Assembly: GCA_015655375.1 (NCBI GenBank)
Contig: JAATFD010000024.1
Coordinates: 37,910 to 101,909 of the forward strand
DNA length: 64,000 nt
Reading direction: 5' to 3'
Origin: Actinomycetales bacterium
GTDB taxonomy: Bacteria > Actinomycetota > Actinomycetes > Actinomycetales > Actinomycetaceae
Part shown: positions 1 through 9,629 of the stretch, in pieces
Layout of the letters: the number at the start of each line of letters is the position of its first letter
Position numbering within the stretch: position 1 is the first letter of the stretch
Notes under the pieces: generated by a model
The model's database searches: none
What the model saw: the letters and a program-made list of their open reading frames with translations, nothing else
What the model was told of the DNA's origin: nothing
Made by a program: the position numbers and the translations under genes

Positions 1-256
1 TCCGACCTTGAATGTGACGGATCTGCGGGTGTCATCCTCGGTCAACGGGGAGCAACGACAGTCCGACACGACGGCGCACATGCTGACCCCGGTGCGCGAG
101 CTCGTGTCCTACATCTCGAAGGTGTTCACTCTGCTGCCCGGTGATCTGATCATCACGGGGACACCGGCGGGTGTCGGCCCGATCGTCGCGGGGGATCATG
201 TCGAGGTCACAGTCGAGGGCATCGGGACCCTGTCGAATCCGGTCCTGCGCCGCTGA
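1..256 (+). CDS. Fumarylacetoacetate hydrolase family protein, C-terminal part (gene begins left of window)
   Basis: Translation contains the FAH-family C-terminal signature GDLIITGTPAGVGPIVAGDHVEVTVEGIGTLSNPV; open at the left edge. Confidence 0.85.
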   Translation, partial: PTLNVTDLRVSSSVNGEQRQSDTTAHMLTPVRELVSYISKVFTLLPGDLIITGTPAGVGPIVAGDHVEVTVEGIGTLSNPVLRR

Positions 257-423
257 GACCCGCCAGCTGCGGCGAGGCGTGTCGGTGGCCCGGTCGCGGG
301 TGCTCACGGCTTCTGACTGGTGGAATCGCGTGCTGTGCCGCGCGAGAGTGGACCACGGTAGGTGTCATGACAGTAAGCTGAGTTCTCGGTAGCCTCGTCT
401 TGACCCGGCGCACAGGAGGACCC

Positions 424-1980
424 ATGAGCAGCTCTCCGCAGTCACCGTCCGCTCCGAATTCTCTGGCCGAACCCGAGCCGTCGCCGCAATCCTCGGCGCT
501 GACCATTGAGATGGTCGGCCTCGACGTCATCCCGGAGTCGGATCGCAAGGGGAAACCCTCCGACTTGTTCATGCCGTGGTTCGCAGCGAACATCTCCGTT
601 CTCGGGATCTCCTGGGGAGCGTGGGTCCTGGGCTTCGGAATCTCGTTTTGGCAGGCGGTCATTGCCTCCGTCATTGGAGTCGTCTTCTCCTTCCTCGTCT
701 GCGGCGTTATCGCGATCGCTGGCAAACGAGGATCCGCCCCGACACTGGTCCTCTCGCGTGCGGCGTTCGGCCATGACGGGAACCGGATCTCCGCTCTGAT
801 CTCATGGATTCTCACGGTCGGGTGGGAGACCTTCCTCTGCATCATGGCGGTCCAGGCCGCGGCCACGGTCATGGGTGCGCTCGGGGTGGGCAACCACGTC
901 GCCGCCCAGATCGTTGCCTTGATCCTCGTTGTCGCGATTGCGGCCGGATCCGGTGTGCTCGGCTTCGACACGATCATGCGCGTTCAGACGTGGATTACCT
1001 GGGCGACCGCGATCCTCACCGTCATCTACCTCGCCCTCGTGCTGCCGAGCGTCGACTGGTCCGTCGTCTCGGCGATCCCAGCGGGACCGACCACCGCCGT
1101 CATTGGTGCGCTGTGCATGTTGCTTGCGGGCTTCGGTTTCGGCTGGATCAACGCGGCGGCAGACTACTCCCGCTATCTTCCTCGGACGTCCTCAACCAGC
1201 GGCGTCGTGTTCTGGACGACCGTCGGATCCGCGTTGCCCACACTCGTCGTCGTCATCTCCGGGCTTCTGCTCGTGGGTTCGGATGCTGATCTGGGAGAGG
1301 CGATCAACCTCGATCCCATCGGTGCATTGACGACGATCCTGCCGACCTGGTTCCTCACCCCCTTCGCCCTCGTCGCGATCCTCGGGCTCATCGGCGGCAT
1401 CGTCATGGACATCTATTCCTCCGGCTTGTCGCTCCTGGCCACGGGTGTGCCAATTGTCCGCCCGGTTGCCACCGGGATCGACGGAACGATCATGTTGGTC
1501 GGCACGATTGCCGTCGTCTTCTTTGCTCCCGACTTCATCACGCCGTTCAACGGGTTCCTCACCACATTGGGTGTCGTCATCGCCGGGTGGGGCGGTGTAA
1601 TGATCGCCGACATCCTTCTGCGCCACGGCGACTACAACGAGCCGGACCTCTTCCGACGTCACGGCGTCTACGGGTCAGTGAACCGGGGCGCGGTCGCCTC
1701 GTTGCTCATCGCGACGATCGTGGGCTGGGGGCTGGTCGTCAATACGAACGCCTCGTGGCTGTCCTGGCAAGGTTACCTTCTCGGCCCGCTCGGCGGTCGC
1801 GAAGGAGCATGGGCGTATTCGAACATCGGCATCCTTCTGGCGATGGTGGTCGGATTCCTCGGATATCTGCTGACATCACGAGGCCGGGTTCGCGCCCAGG
1901 AGCGTCAGGGCGCACGGGCTTTCGAACAAGGACCGGCGTCCTCCCCGACGAGGACGGCTCCGTCCTCGCAAGAGAGGTGA
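424..1980 (+). CDS. NCS1 / purine-cytosine permease family transporter
   Basis: About 12 hydrophobic segments, CodB-like motifs (FMPWFAANISVLGISWGAWVLGFG; INAAADYSRYLP); AGGAGGA upstream of ATG 424. Confidence 0.88.
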   Translation: MSSSPQSPSAPNSLAEPEPSPQSSALTIEMVGLDVIPESDRKGKPSDLFMPWFAANISVLGISWGAWVLGFGISFWQAVIASVIGVVFSFLVCGVIAIAGKRGSAPTLVLSRAAFGHDGNRISALISWILTVGWETFLCIMAVQAAATVMGALGVGNHVAAQIVALILVVAIAAGSGVLGFDTIMRVQTWITWATAILTVIYLALVLPSVDWSVVSAIPAGPTTAVIGALCMLLAGFGFGWINAAADYSRYLPRTSSTSGVVFWTTVGSALPTLVVVISGLLLVGSDADLGEAINLDPIGALTTILPTWFLTPFALVAILGLIGGIVMDIYSSGLSLLATGVPIVRPVATGIDGTIMLVGTIAVVFFAPDFITPFNGFLTTLGVVIAGWGGVMIADILLRHGDYNEPDLFRRHGVYGSVNRGAVASLLIATIVGWGLVVNTNASWLSWQGYLLGPLGGREGAWAYSNIGILLAMVVGFLGYLLTSRGRVRAQERQGARAFEQGPASSPTRTAPSSQER

Positions 1981-1981
1981 G

Positions 1982-2803
1982 ATGGCGATGACGCCGGACG
2001 AGTTCCCCATGGCCCTCATCAGTGAGGAACAGCGCCGCGCGGCCCACTTCATCGCCGAGGCGACCGAAGCGGATCGCCATGACGCGGTTGTCGTGCTCGG
2101 ATCAGGGTTGGCGGAGTCACTGGACGGTTCCGGCAGCGACGCCGGGTGGGGCGAACCGGTCGCCCGGTTCGCTCTCTCGGACGTGCCCGGGGTGGGGGAA
2201 CCCGTTGCCGATGGCCACGTTGACGAGGTCCGCTCCTACGACTGGAACGGCCGGCGCGTCCTCGTCGCGCTCGGACGCACGCATCTCTACGAGGGTGTGT
2301 CGGCCGCGCGCGTCACGGCCTTCGTGCGGGCGTGTGCGGTGAGCGGGGTCGCTCGGGCGATCCTCTGCAATGCGAACGGATGCCTGCGCGACTGGGAGCT
2401 CGGGGACGTGATGGTCATCGAGGACCACCTGAACTTCTCGGGGACTTCTCCCTTCGACGGCACGGTCTTCCTCGACACCACCCACGTGTGGGACCCGGTG
2501 CTGACCGGCGCTCTGGGCACGGTCTGCCAACGTCGGGGAACCTATGCGATCCTCCCGGGGCCCGAGTACCAGACCCGCGCAGAGACCCGGTGGCTGGCTT
2601 CCACGGGAGCGGACTGCGTCGGGATGTCGACCGTCATGGAAGCGCTGAGTCTGCATGCACTCGGTGTTCGGGTGTGCGGGATGAGCGTCGTCTCCGACCT
2701 GTCCTTCGCGACAGCGCCGATCGATCCCAGCGTGGTCGTCGAGGCCGCCGCGCGCGCCGGATCGGACGTGCGCCGGGGGATCGAGGCCGTGCTCGCGGTG
2801 TGA
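1982..2803 (+). CDS. Purine nucleoside phosphorylase family protein
   Basis: VVVLGSGLAESL, GRTHLYEG, GPEYQTRAETRWLASTGADCVGMSTVMEA motifs typical of PNP-I trimeric family. Confidence 0.9.
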   Translation: MAMTPDEFPMALISEEQRRAAHFIAEATEADRHDAVVVLGSGLAESLDGSGSDAGWGEPVARFALSDVPGVGEPVADGHVDEVRSYDWNGRRVLVALGRTHLYEGVSAARVTAFVRACAVSGVARAILCNANGCLRDWELGDVMVIEDHLNFSGTSPFDGTVFLDTTHVWDPVLTGALGTVCQRRGTYAILPGPEYQTRAETRWLASTGADCVGMSTVMEALSLHALGVRVCGMSVVSDLSFATAPIDPSVVVEAAARAGSDVRRGIEAVLAV

Positions 2804-2807
2804 ACCC

Positions 2808-3983
2808 TCACCGAGGGAGCACGCCGAGGACGCTCTCGATGATCCGCGAGGTCACATCGTTGCTGCACGCGAGATTGAAGCGCGCCCATTGCTCGTACCC
2901 GGTGCCCAGTGTGACGCCGGCATTTGTGGCGACGTGGGCGCGTTCGCGCAGCACCGCTGCGGGTGAGGGCTCCAGGGGGACCGCCCCGAATCCCCACCAG
3001 GTCAGGTAGGTCGCTTGCGGGCGCGTGAAGTCGACGGGGGTTCCCGCCAGCGCGTCCTCGACAAGGTCGACGTTGGCGCGGACATCAGAGAGCACCTCGC
3101 GTTGCCAGGAATCATCGTGGGTGAAGGCTGTGATCGCGCCGAGAGCACCGATCGTCGATGCGCCGTGGGCCACCTCGGAGCCGAACTCGTCCCAACGCTG
3201 CCGCAGAGCCTCGTCGGGCAGGATGACCTGGGCGCAGGGAAGACCGGCGATGTTCCAGCCTTTGGATGCGGCGGTCGCGGTGACAGTGCGGGCCGCGAAC
3301 TCCGGTCCGAGTCGCGCGTAGGAGATGAAGGCGCTGGAGTCGTCGAAGACCAGGGGAGCGTGGATCTCATCGGAGAAGAGCAGCGCGTCGTAGTCGGAAA
3401 CGACTGCGTGGACGGCGCGTAGTTCCTCCGCGGAGAGGACGCGGCCGGTGGGGTTCCACGGATTGCAGAGGATGAGGAGACCCGCACCCTCCTCGAATGC
3501 AGCGCGAATCCCGTCGAGGTCAAGCTCCCAGCCGCGGCCGTGCGCGGCCTCTCCGTGGAGGGACGGGACCTCGATGACCGGGTGGCCGAGTTCGCCCGGC
3601 ATCGTCAGGAATGGCATGTAGTTGGGCGTGGGAACGATGATGGGGGCGCCCGGGCGCACGAGGTGGGAGATCGTCGCGCGCAGTGCGAGCAGGACTGACT
3701 CCGCCAAGCGGATGTGGGCCGGGTCGAGCTCCCAGCCGAATCGACATCGCTCGAACTGAGCGAGCGCCTCGCTGACGTGCTCGGCGAGCCACGTGGGCTG
3801 GTAGCCGAGCAGGCCGTCGTCGATGGCGGATTTCATCGTGTCAGCGACCTGTGGGTCCGTTCCGAAATCCATCTCCGCGACCCACGCGCCGATCGTGGGT
3901 GATCCGTCCTTCGCCCTGATGCCGGTCCACTTGAGGCCACCGATTCGGCGGAGTTGGTCGTCGGTGAAGGTTCGGGTCGTCAT
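2808..3983 (-). CDS. MalY/PatB-type pyridoxal-phosphate aminotransferase / cystathionine beta-lyase
   Basis: WVAEMDFGTDPQV, LCNPWNPTGRVLSAEEL, SDEIHAPLVFDD, TATAASKGWNIAGLPCAQ (PLP lysine region). Confidence 0.88.
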   Translation of the reverse strand: MTTRTFTDDQLRRIGGLKWTGIRAKDGSPTIGAWVAEMDFGTDPQVADTMKSAIDDGLLGYQPTWLAEHVSEALAQFERCRFGWELDPAHIRLAESVLLALRATISHLVRPGAPIIVPTPNYMPFLTMPGELGHPVIEVPSLHGEAAHGRGWELDLDGIRAAFEEGAGLLILCNPWNPTGRVLSAEELRAVHAVVSDYDALLFSDEIHAPLVFDDSSAFISYARLGPEFAARTVTATAASKGWNIAGLPCAQVILPDEALRQRWDEFGSEVAHGASTIGALGAITAFTHDDSWQREVLSDVRANVDLVEDALAGTPVDFTRPQATYLTWWGFGAVPLEPSPAAVLRERAHVATNAGVTLGTGYEQWARFNLACSNDVTSRIIESVLGVLPR

Positions 3984-4145
3984 GGCTGCTCCTGTCCGGT
4001 GTGGGTCTGGAGCACACGCTACCGCCAAGGGTGGGCGAGTAGACGGACGACGTCACTGTGTGAGTCTGTGCGTCGGGCGTGGAGTGGAAGCGGCGTGATA
4101 GGACCTGTGATGCGTGTCATATCTCGAGAGATCTGCAATTCATAG

Positions 4146-4157
4146 ATCGTATAGGAT
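4146..4157. promoter_or_regulatory. Putative operator ATCGTATAGGAT (near-palindrome) upstream of the 4199 operon
   Basis: Shares the 12-mer ATATATCCTATA (opposite strand) with the site at 14633; 12-bp near-palindrome. Confidence 0.5.
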
Positions 4158-4198
4158 ATATGTTTGGAGCACGCAAGGACGCGAACGAGGAGGAATTC

Positions 4199-5116
4199 AT
4201 GTACACGGTTGAGGATTGGCCGATCGCCTGCAAGGTGAACTTTGGTTCTCTTGCCGAGGACGGCACGCCCATCGCCGACGCGCCTCGAGCAGTGTGGCGA
4301 GACCAGCTGCAACAGATCGCAGAACTCGGATTTACGCACATCGACCCAATGGACGACTGGATCCCCATCGCGGACCTGAGCGAGAAGCGACTTTCGGAAT
4401 ACCGTGATCTTCTGGACGAAGTGGGCCTGAAGACAGCCGCCATCTCGATTGGGCGCAACAGTGTGGTCGACGTCGAGAACGGCGAAAAGAATGTCGCAAC
4501 GATTCACCGGACCATCGATCGGGCGGCGGAGCTCGGGGCAACGATCGTCAACATCGGCTTTCTGCAGGCTCTGACGCCCGCTCAGAAGAAGGCCCTGTGG
4601 TTCTGGCTGGCGGACGGACATCATGACGATCCTGCCTTGCGCGGATTGGCGATAGAACGGGTGCGAGACCTGGCCGACCATGCGCAAAGAGTAGGACTGG
4701 GGATCAGCCTCGAGATCTACGAGGACACTTACATCGGTACTGCGGACGATGCGGTCGCCTTTCTGAAGGATGTCGATCATCCGGCAGTGGGGATCAATCC
4801 GGATATCGGCAACCTCATCCGACTGCACCGGCCGATACCGACCTATCAGGAGATGTACGCGAAGGTGCTGCCGTATGCGAACTACTGGCACATCAAGAAC
4901 TACATCCGTGACGAAGACCCGGCAACGGGGAGCTACATGTCGGCACCGGTTCCCTTGAAGTACGGGGTCGTCAATTACCGCGAGGTCATCCGGCGTGCGT
5001 TGGCTCTGGGCTACTCCGGACCGTTCATGACTGAGCATTACGGGTCCGACTGGCTCGGCGTCGGAGCGGAAAACGCTCAGTACATTCGAGACGTGCTTCG
5101 GTCTTCACTTGCGTGA
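4199..5116 (+). CDS. Sugar phosphate isomerase/epimerase (xylose isomerase-like TIM barrel), candidate beta-keto acid decarboxylase
   Basis: AP-endonuclease-2/xylose isomerase-like features (GLGISLEIYEDTYIGT, GINPDIGNLIRL, YWHIKNYIRD); RBS AGGAGGAATTC before ATG 4199. Confidence 0.8.
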   Translation: MYTVEDWPIACKVNFGSLAEDGTPIADAPRAVWRDQLQQIAELGFTHIDPMDDWIPIADLSEKRLSEYRDLLDEVGLKTAAISIGRNSVVDVENGEKNVATIHRTIDRAAELGATIVNIGFLQALTPAQKKALWFWLADGHHDDPALRGLAIERVRDLADHAQRVGLGISLEIYEDTYIGTADDAVAFLKDVDHPAVGINPDIGNLIRLHRPIPTYQEMYAKVLPYANYWHIKNYIRDEDPATGSYMSAPVPLKYGVVNYREVIRRALALGYSGPFMTEHYGSDWLGVGAENAQYIRDVLRSSLA

Positions 5117-5173
5117 TCGCGTTCGAGACCATCAACAACGAGGCTGTTTCAGCCTTCTCAACGAGGAGAGAAC

Positions 5174-6163
5174 ATGACCAAAGAAATCTCGAGAGTCGCC
5201 GTTGTCGGGGCGGGGTACATGGGCGGAGGTATCGCGCAGTCTCTCGCGCTGGGGGGATATTCCGTCATGATCGCGGACGCTGACGAGGCGAAGACGAAGG
5301 AATCCCTCAAACGGCTTCTGAAAGAGGCGCAAGAATTTGAGGACCAAGGTCTCTATCCCAAAGGGGCGACTCGGCAGATCTCGAAAGGTCTGACCGACGG
5401 AGGCACGATTGAGAACGCAGTCGCAGATGCAGACTTTGTTGAAGAAGCAGTCTTCGAGCTTCCAGACGTGAAGAAAGATGTTCTGTCCAGAATCTCCTCA
5501 GCGGCCCCCGACTATGCGATTATCGGGACCAATACCTCAACGATCCCGGTTCACATCCTCGAGCCTGCCGTCAAGAATCCGGAGCGATTTCTCACCGTAC
5601 ACTTCTCGAATCCCGCGCCCTTCATTCCGGGTGTCGAGCTTGTGGCCAGCAAGGAGACGAGCGCGGAGGCCGTCTCCACCGTGAAGGGAATTCTTGAACG
5701 TTGTGGTCGTTTGGGCGCGCAGGTGGCGGACACCCCCGGCATGGTGCTGAATCGGCTCCAGTATGCTCTTCTCAAAGAGGCCTGCAACGTTGTCGAAGAG
5801 GGCGTGGCCACGATGGAGGACGTTGACATCATCGTGCGCACGACCTTTGGGTTCAGGTTGGGATTCTTTGGCCCGTTTGCAATTGCTGACCAAGCTGGTC
5901 TGGATGTCTATGTCAATTGCTTCAAGACGTTTGAGAGCGCTTATGGCGAGCGCTTGAAAACGCCTCAGCTTCTCGTTGATGCAGTTGAATCCGGGCGACT
6001 CGGGATCAAGAACGGGAAAGGCCTCACCGGAGACTTTGACGAGAGCGAGAAGCAAGAACTGATCGCTTACCGGAACGAGGCCTACGCAAAGATGCGGGAT
6101 CTTGTTCATGAAATGGGTCCTGCTCCAGCGGGATCTCGGTTTTCCAGCACGACGAGCGAGTGA
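5174..6163 (+). CDS. 3-hydroxyacyl-CoA dehydrogenase family NAD-dependent oxidoreductase (L-gulonate-3-dehydrogenase-like class)
   Basis: Rossmann VAVVGAGYMGGGIAQSLALGGYSV; TNTSTIPVHILE; HFSNPAPFIPGVELV; TPGMVLNRLQYALLKEACNVVEEGVAT. Confidence 0.85.
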   Translation: MTKEISRVAVVGAGYMGGGIAQSLALGGYSVMIADADEAKTKESLKRLLKEAQEFEDQGLYPKGATRQISKGLTDGGTIENAVADADFVEEAVFELPDVKKDVLSRISSAAPDYAIIGTNTSTIPVHILEPAVKNPERFLTVHFSNPAPFIPGVELVASKETSAEAVSTVKGILERCGRLGAQVADTPGMVLNRLQYALLKEACNVVEEGVATMEDVDIIVRTTFGFRLGFFGPFAIADQAGLDVYVNCFKTFESAYGERLKTPQLLVDAVESGRLGIKNGKGLTGDFDESEKQELIAYRNEAYAKMRDLVHEMGPAPAGSRFSSTTSE

Positions 6164-6238
6164 TTGGTCGGTGGCGGGAACCAATGTCGGTTCCTGCCAC
6201 CTGTTTTTGACTTGAAAAAGTATATTCAGGGGGTCAAT

Positions 6239-7576
6239 GTGGACTCAAAGCATGTGGTCGTCAATGAGAACGATCTGGTGAAGAAGATTACCCACCATAT
6301 CGTTCCACTCGTCATGGTCCTGTACACGGTTGCGTATGTCGACAGGTCTGTCATTGGATTCGCAAAACTTGAAATGGGCGCGGATGTTGGTCTTTCTGAC
6401 ACCGCCTATGGATTAGGGGCGGGGCTTTTCTTCCTCGGATACTTCCTGTTCGAGGTTCCGTCAAGCTGGGTCATGCCGAAATTTGGCCCTCGTAAATGGT
6501 TCACAAGGATCTTGGTCACGTGGGGCCTTGTGACCATGGCAATGGCATTGACACGAAATTCTGGAATGTTCTATGTTCTTCGATTTGCATTGGGAGTGGC
6601 GGAAGCCGGATTCTATCCAGGAATCCTCTACTACCTCACGCTTTGGTACCCGCAGCGTCATCGGACGAAGGCAACGGGCACGTTCGTCCTTGCCCAAGTT
6701 CTGGCGTTCCTCATCATGAGCCCGATTGCCGGCTGGATGCTCGGTGTCAATTGGTTCGGCCTCAGAGGATGGCACTGGATGTTCATCCTGTGCGGTGCTG
6801 TTGCGGTGCTGTCAGGAATACCAACACTGCTCTTGCTGAGGGATTCTCCGCGCGATGCGAAATGGATCAGTGATTCCGAGGCTGAATGGATTGAGAACGA
6901 GCTTGAGAAGGACAAAAAAGAACTCGGTCAGGTTGAACATGCGAATTCTCTGGCAGCCCTGGGCTCGAAGTACGTCTGGGGATTTGCCCTGTTGTTCTTC
7001 CCGTCCACGGTCGGTGTCTATGGGCTGAGCTTCTGGTTGCCGTCGGTGGTCAGCCGGTTCTCGCCGAGCGACGTGGTGACCGGTTGGCTCTCTGCGATCC
7101 CCTACGTGTTCGGCTTCATCGGAATCCTGGTGACTTCTCGATGGGCGAGCACGTTCAAGGAGAATTGGATCCCGCTTTCGGTGATATTCGTTGGAGCTGC
7201 GGTGGGTGTGGGCTTGGCGGGCGTCGTCTCGGCGCCGATCGCACAACTCTCTGCAATGTCGTTGGCGGCATTTTGCGTCTACTCGATCTCCGGAATATTC
7301 TGGTCTCTTCCAGAGCGGTATCTTGTTGGTGGGAGCGCGGCTGTGGGAATTGCGTTCATCAACTCATTCGGAAACATTGGGGGCTTTGTCGGGCCCTATG
7401 CGGTGGGAGCGATATCTGATGCAACTGGTTCGCCGCAGAATGGAATGTACATGCTCGCGCTTGTCCTTGTGATTGGCGCTGCGGGAACCTTTGTCCTCAA
7501 ACGTGTGTGGGGTGGAAAGAACCCCGTGTCGATCGAGTTCAAGGACGGAGACCTGACTCTGGAAAAGACCTCCTGA
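6239..7576 (+). CDS. MFS transporter, anion:cation symporter (ACS)-like
   Basis: About 12 TM segments; DRSVIGFAKLEMGADVGLSDTAYGLGAGLFFLGYFLFEVPSS is typical of ACS/phthalate-permease-like MFS. GTG 6239 start is tentative. Confidence 0.85.
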   Translation: MDSKHVVVNENDLVKKITHHIVPLVMVLYTVAYVDRSVIGFAKLEMGADVGLSDTAYGLGAGLFFLGYFLFEVPSSWVMPKFGPRKWFTRILVTWGLVTMAMALTRNSGMFYVLRFALGVAEAGFYPGILYYLTLWYPQRHRTKATGTFVLAQVLAFLIMSPIAGWMLGVNWFGLRGWHWMFILCGAVAVLSGIPTLLLLRDSPRDAKWISDSEAEWIENELEKDKKELGQVEHANSLAALGSKYVWGFALLFFPSTVGVYGLSFWLPSVVSRFSPSDVVTGWLSAIPYVFGFIGILVTSRWASTFKENWIPLSVIFVGAAVGVGLAGVVSAPIAQLSAMSLAAFCVYSISGIFWSLPERYLVGGSAAVGIAFINSFGNIGGFVGPYAVGAISDATGSPQNGMYMLALVLVIGAAGTFVLKRVWGGKNPVSIEFKDGDLTLEKTS

Positions 7577-7600
7577 AGGGTATGGATGACTTCGGGAGCT

Positions 7601-7634
7601 GGTGGGGTCGGATCCGAGGGGGTCCGACCCCACC
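7601..7634. terminator. Perfect 12-bp stem / 10-nt loop hairpin between convergent genes
   Basis: GGTGGGGTCGGA-tccgaggggg-TCCGACCCCACC between convergent MFS and GntR genes. Confidence 0.65.
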
Positions 7635-7689
7635 AATTGTCTTCGGGCCCTTGTTCAGGCGGCTCCCGGGAGACCGGGGCGGATGTTCG

Positions 7690-8454
7690 TCAGGTGGTCT
7701 GTTCTCGGGTGCCCGAGTGGATCGGAATTCCTCGAGTGTCGCTCGGCCCCGATCTGAATGCTGAACGGGAGCCCACGTTGGCCAGGTGGTAGTACATCTG
7801 GGAGACCGCCATGTCTGAGTCGTTGTTACGGACGGCGAGCAGGATGCGCTCGTGTTCGTCGACGGCTATCGGAGCATCGGTGGTACCCAGTCCGGTTGTC
7901 TGGCGCATGCGGTGGACGCTGAATGACAGTGAATTGACAGAGCGCTCGATGTATCGATTTCCGCAATGGTCCAGAATCGCTTGGTGGAATGACCAGTCTT
8001 CTTCGAAATAGCGACGCAGGTTCTCGTGTGTGAGTCCGCTCTGCGGTTCGGACACAGCGCGTGCGGCTTCTTGGTGTCGCGCGAAGGCCTCTTCGAGGTC
8101 GGGAAGAAGCTGGTCGACGTTCTTCATTGCACGTTCGATGGCGCCGGTCTCGAGCACCAGACGGGCATCGGCAAGTTCTGCCATCTGCTCGGGCGTCATC
8201 AGGGGGGAGACACGGTATCCGCGGCGAGCGGATCGTCGGACCAAGCCTGTGTGTTCAAGGCGCGCGAGCGCCTCTCGGATCGGAGTCGGTGACACTCCCA
8301 GTGATCGGGCGAGCCCGTCGATGGCGAGGGGCGAGCCAGGCTTCAATTCCCCCCACGTGAGCATGTCGAGCAACACGTCATAGACGTCGTCGGGCAGTGC
8401 TCGGGACCGGATGGGTCCGAGGGCCACGGCTTGGTCGATGGCTTGCTTGGTCAC
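7690..8454 (-). CDS. GntR family transcriptional regulator with FCD-type C-terminal domain
   Basis: wHTH GELKPGSPLAIDGLARSLGVSPTPIREALARLEHTGLVRRSARRGYRVSPL plus FCD-like helical domain. Confidence 0.9.
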   Translation of the reverse strand: MTKQAIDQAVALGPIRSRALPDDVYDVLLDMLTWGELKPGSPLAIDGLARSLGVSPTPIREALARLEHTGLVRRSARRGYRVSPLMTPEQMAELADARLVLETGAIERAMKNVDQLLPDLEEAFARHQEAARAVSEPQSGLTHENLRRYFEEDWSFHQAILDHCGNRYIERSVNSLSFSVHRMRQTTGLGTTDAPIAVDEHERILLAVRNNDSDMAVSQMYYHLANVGSRSAFRSGPSDTRGIPIHSGTREQTT

Positions 8455-8659
8455 TCCCTGATGCTAGCCGCAATCCCTTGCCCTTCGGGGCTGGTGGGTA
8501 CCGGGGCAGGAGACTTCTTGGTGCAGTGCGGTGCTCTCGGCGTCGCGGAGGTGGATAACCGGGCGAGGAGGTCAACCGTCCGGTGTCCCTTGGGCGGCTG
8601 TCGGGCGAACGTCAGAGTGGCCCCGTGAGTTCGGGTGAATGTTCGCATACGCTTGAACC

Positions 8660-9460
8660 ATGCGGATTGGAGGCGCGGGACAATCACCGTGGTCAGTTCC
8701 CGAGGAGGAACAGTTTTCGGAGGCGTCTCTGATCGATGGCTCATCTCCGTCTGCGCGAACCGCGCAGCTGATCCTCGCAGCAATCTCCGGCGGACAATTG
8801 GCGGTGGGGGAGCGCTTGCCGTCCGAGCGGTCGCTTGCGGAGAAGCTGAACGTGGGGCGTTCTGCCGTTCGGGAGGCTCTTTCTGCATTGGAGATCCTGG
8901 GCATCGTTGAAGTCATGCCCGGATCCGGAACGTATGTGCGTGCGTCGACGTCCGCGGTCCTGCCTCGCACACTGTCATGGGGATTGCTGTTGGACAGAGG
9001 GTCACTTTCCGAACTCTCCGAGGTTCGCGGGGCTTTGGAGGTTTGCGCCGCTGTTTCGGTGGCGAGGCGCGCTGTTGATCTTGACTTCTCAACTCTGCGG
9101 ACCACGGTTGACGATCAGCGTCATGCGATCGAGAGCGGCGACACAGCCGGATACGTCAAGGCCGACCAGGCCTTCCATGTCGAGCTCGCCCGTCTCTCGG
9201 AGAATTCTCTGCTGCGATACCTGGCGGCAACGGCCCGAGCCCTCCTGCGAGTCTGGATCGAGCGTCAAGTCCGGGACGAAGAACAAATGCTGACGGCCCT
9301 GCATGAGCATGAGGAGCTTCTCGACGCCCTGGTCAGTGGAGATGAATCCGCTGCAGATGAAGCCATGAGGCGACACATGTCCACGGCCGCCAAGCGGATG
9401 GCAGCGACCAACGTGAGCGAGGGCTACGTTTCGAGTCCTTCCGCGGATGAGCGTTCATGA
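8660..9460 (+). CDS. GntR/FadR family transcriptional regulator
   Basis: ISGGQLAVGERLPSERSLAEKLNVGRSAVREALSALEILGIVEVMPGSGTYV wHTH; FCD C-terminus. Confidence 0.9.
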   Translation: MRIGGAGQSPWSVPEEEQFSEASLIDGSSPSARTAQLILAAISGGQLAVGERLPSERSLAEKLNVGRSAVREALSALEILGIVEVMPGSGTYVRASTSAVLPRTLSWGLLLDRGSLSELSEVRGALEVCAAVSVARRAVDLDFSTLRTTVDDQRHAIESGDTAGYVKADQAFHVELARLSENSLLRYLAATARALLRVWIERQVRDEEQMLTALHEHEELLDALVSGDESAADEAMRRHMSTAAKRMAATNVSEGYVSSPSADERS

Positions 9461-9533
9461 TGTAGCGCGCTGCCTGTCAAGGACAAGAAGCGGCCATCTC
9501 AAATTCGTTAGCTGGGTCACACTTTCGTCGGAT

Positions 9534-9557
9534 AATCGGTCAACCGGTTGACCGATT
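9534..9557. promoter_or_regulatory. 24-bp perfect palindrome AATCGGTCAACCGGTTGACCGATT, putative GntR/FadR operator
   Basis: Exact inverted symmetry read from sequence; lies between the GntR gene and the MFS/apn-like operon. Confidence 0.75.
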
Positions 9558-9629
9558 CTTGAGTCGGCGCTAGCGTTTTGTCATCGGAGCAATGGAGCTT
9601 CGAATGAAGAGGCACCCTAAGGAGTCAAC

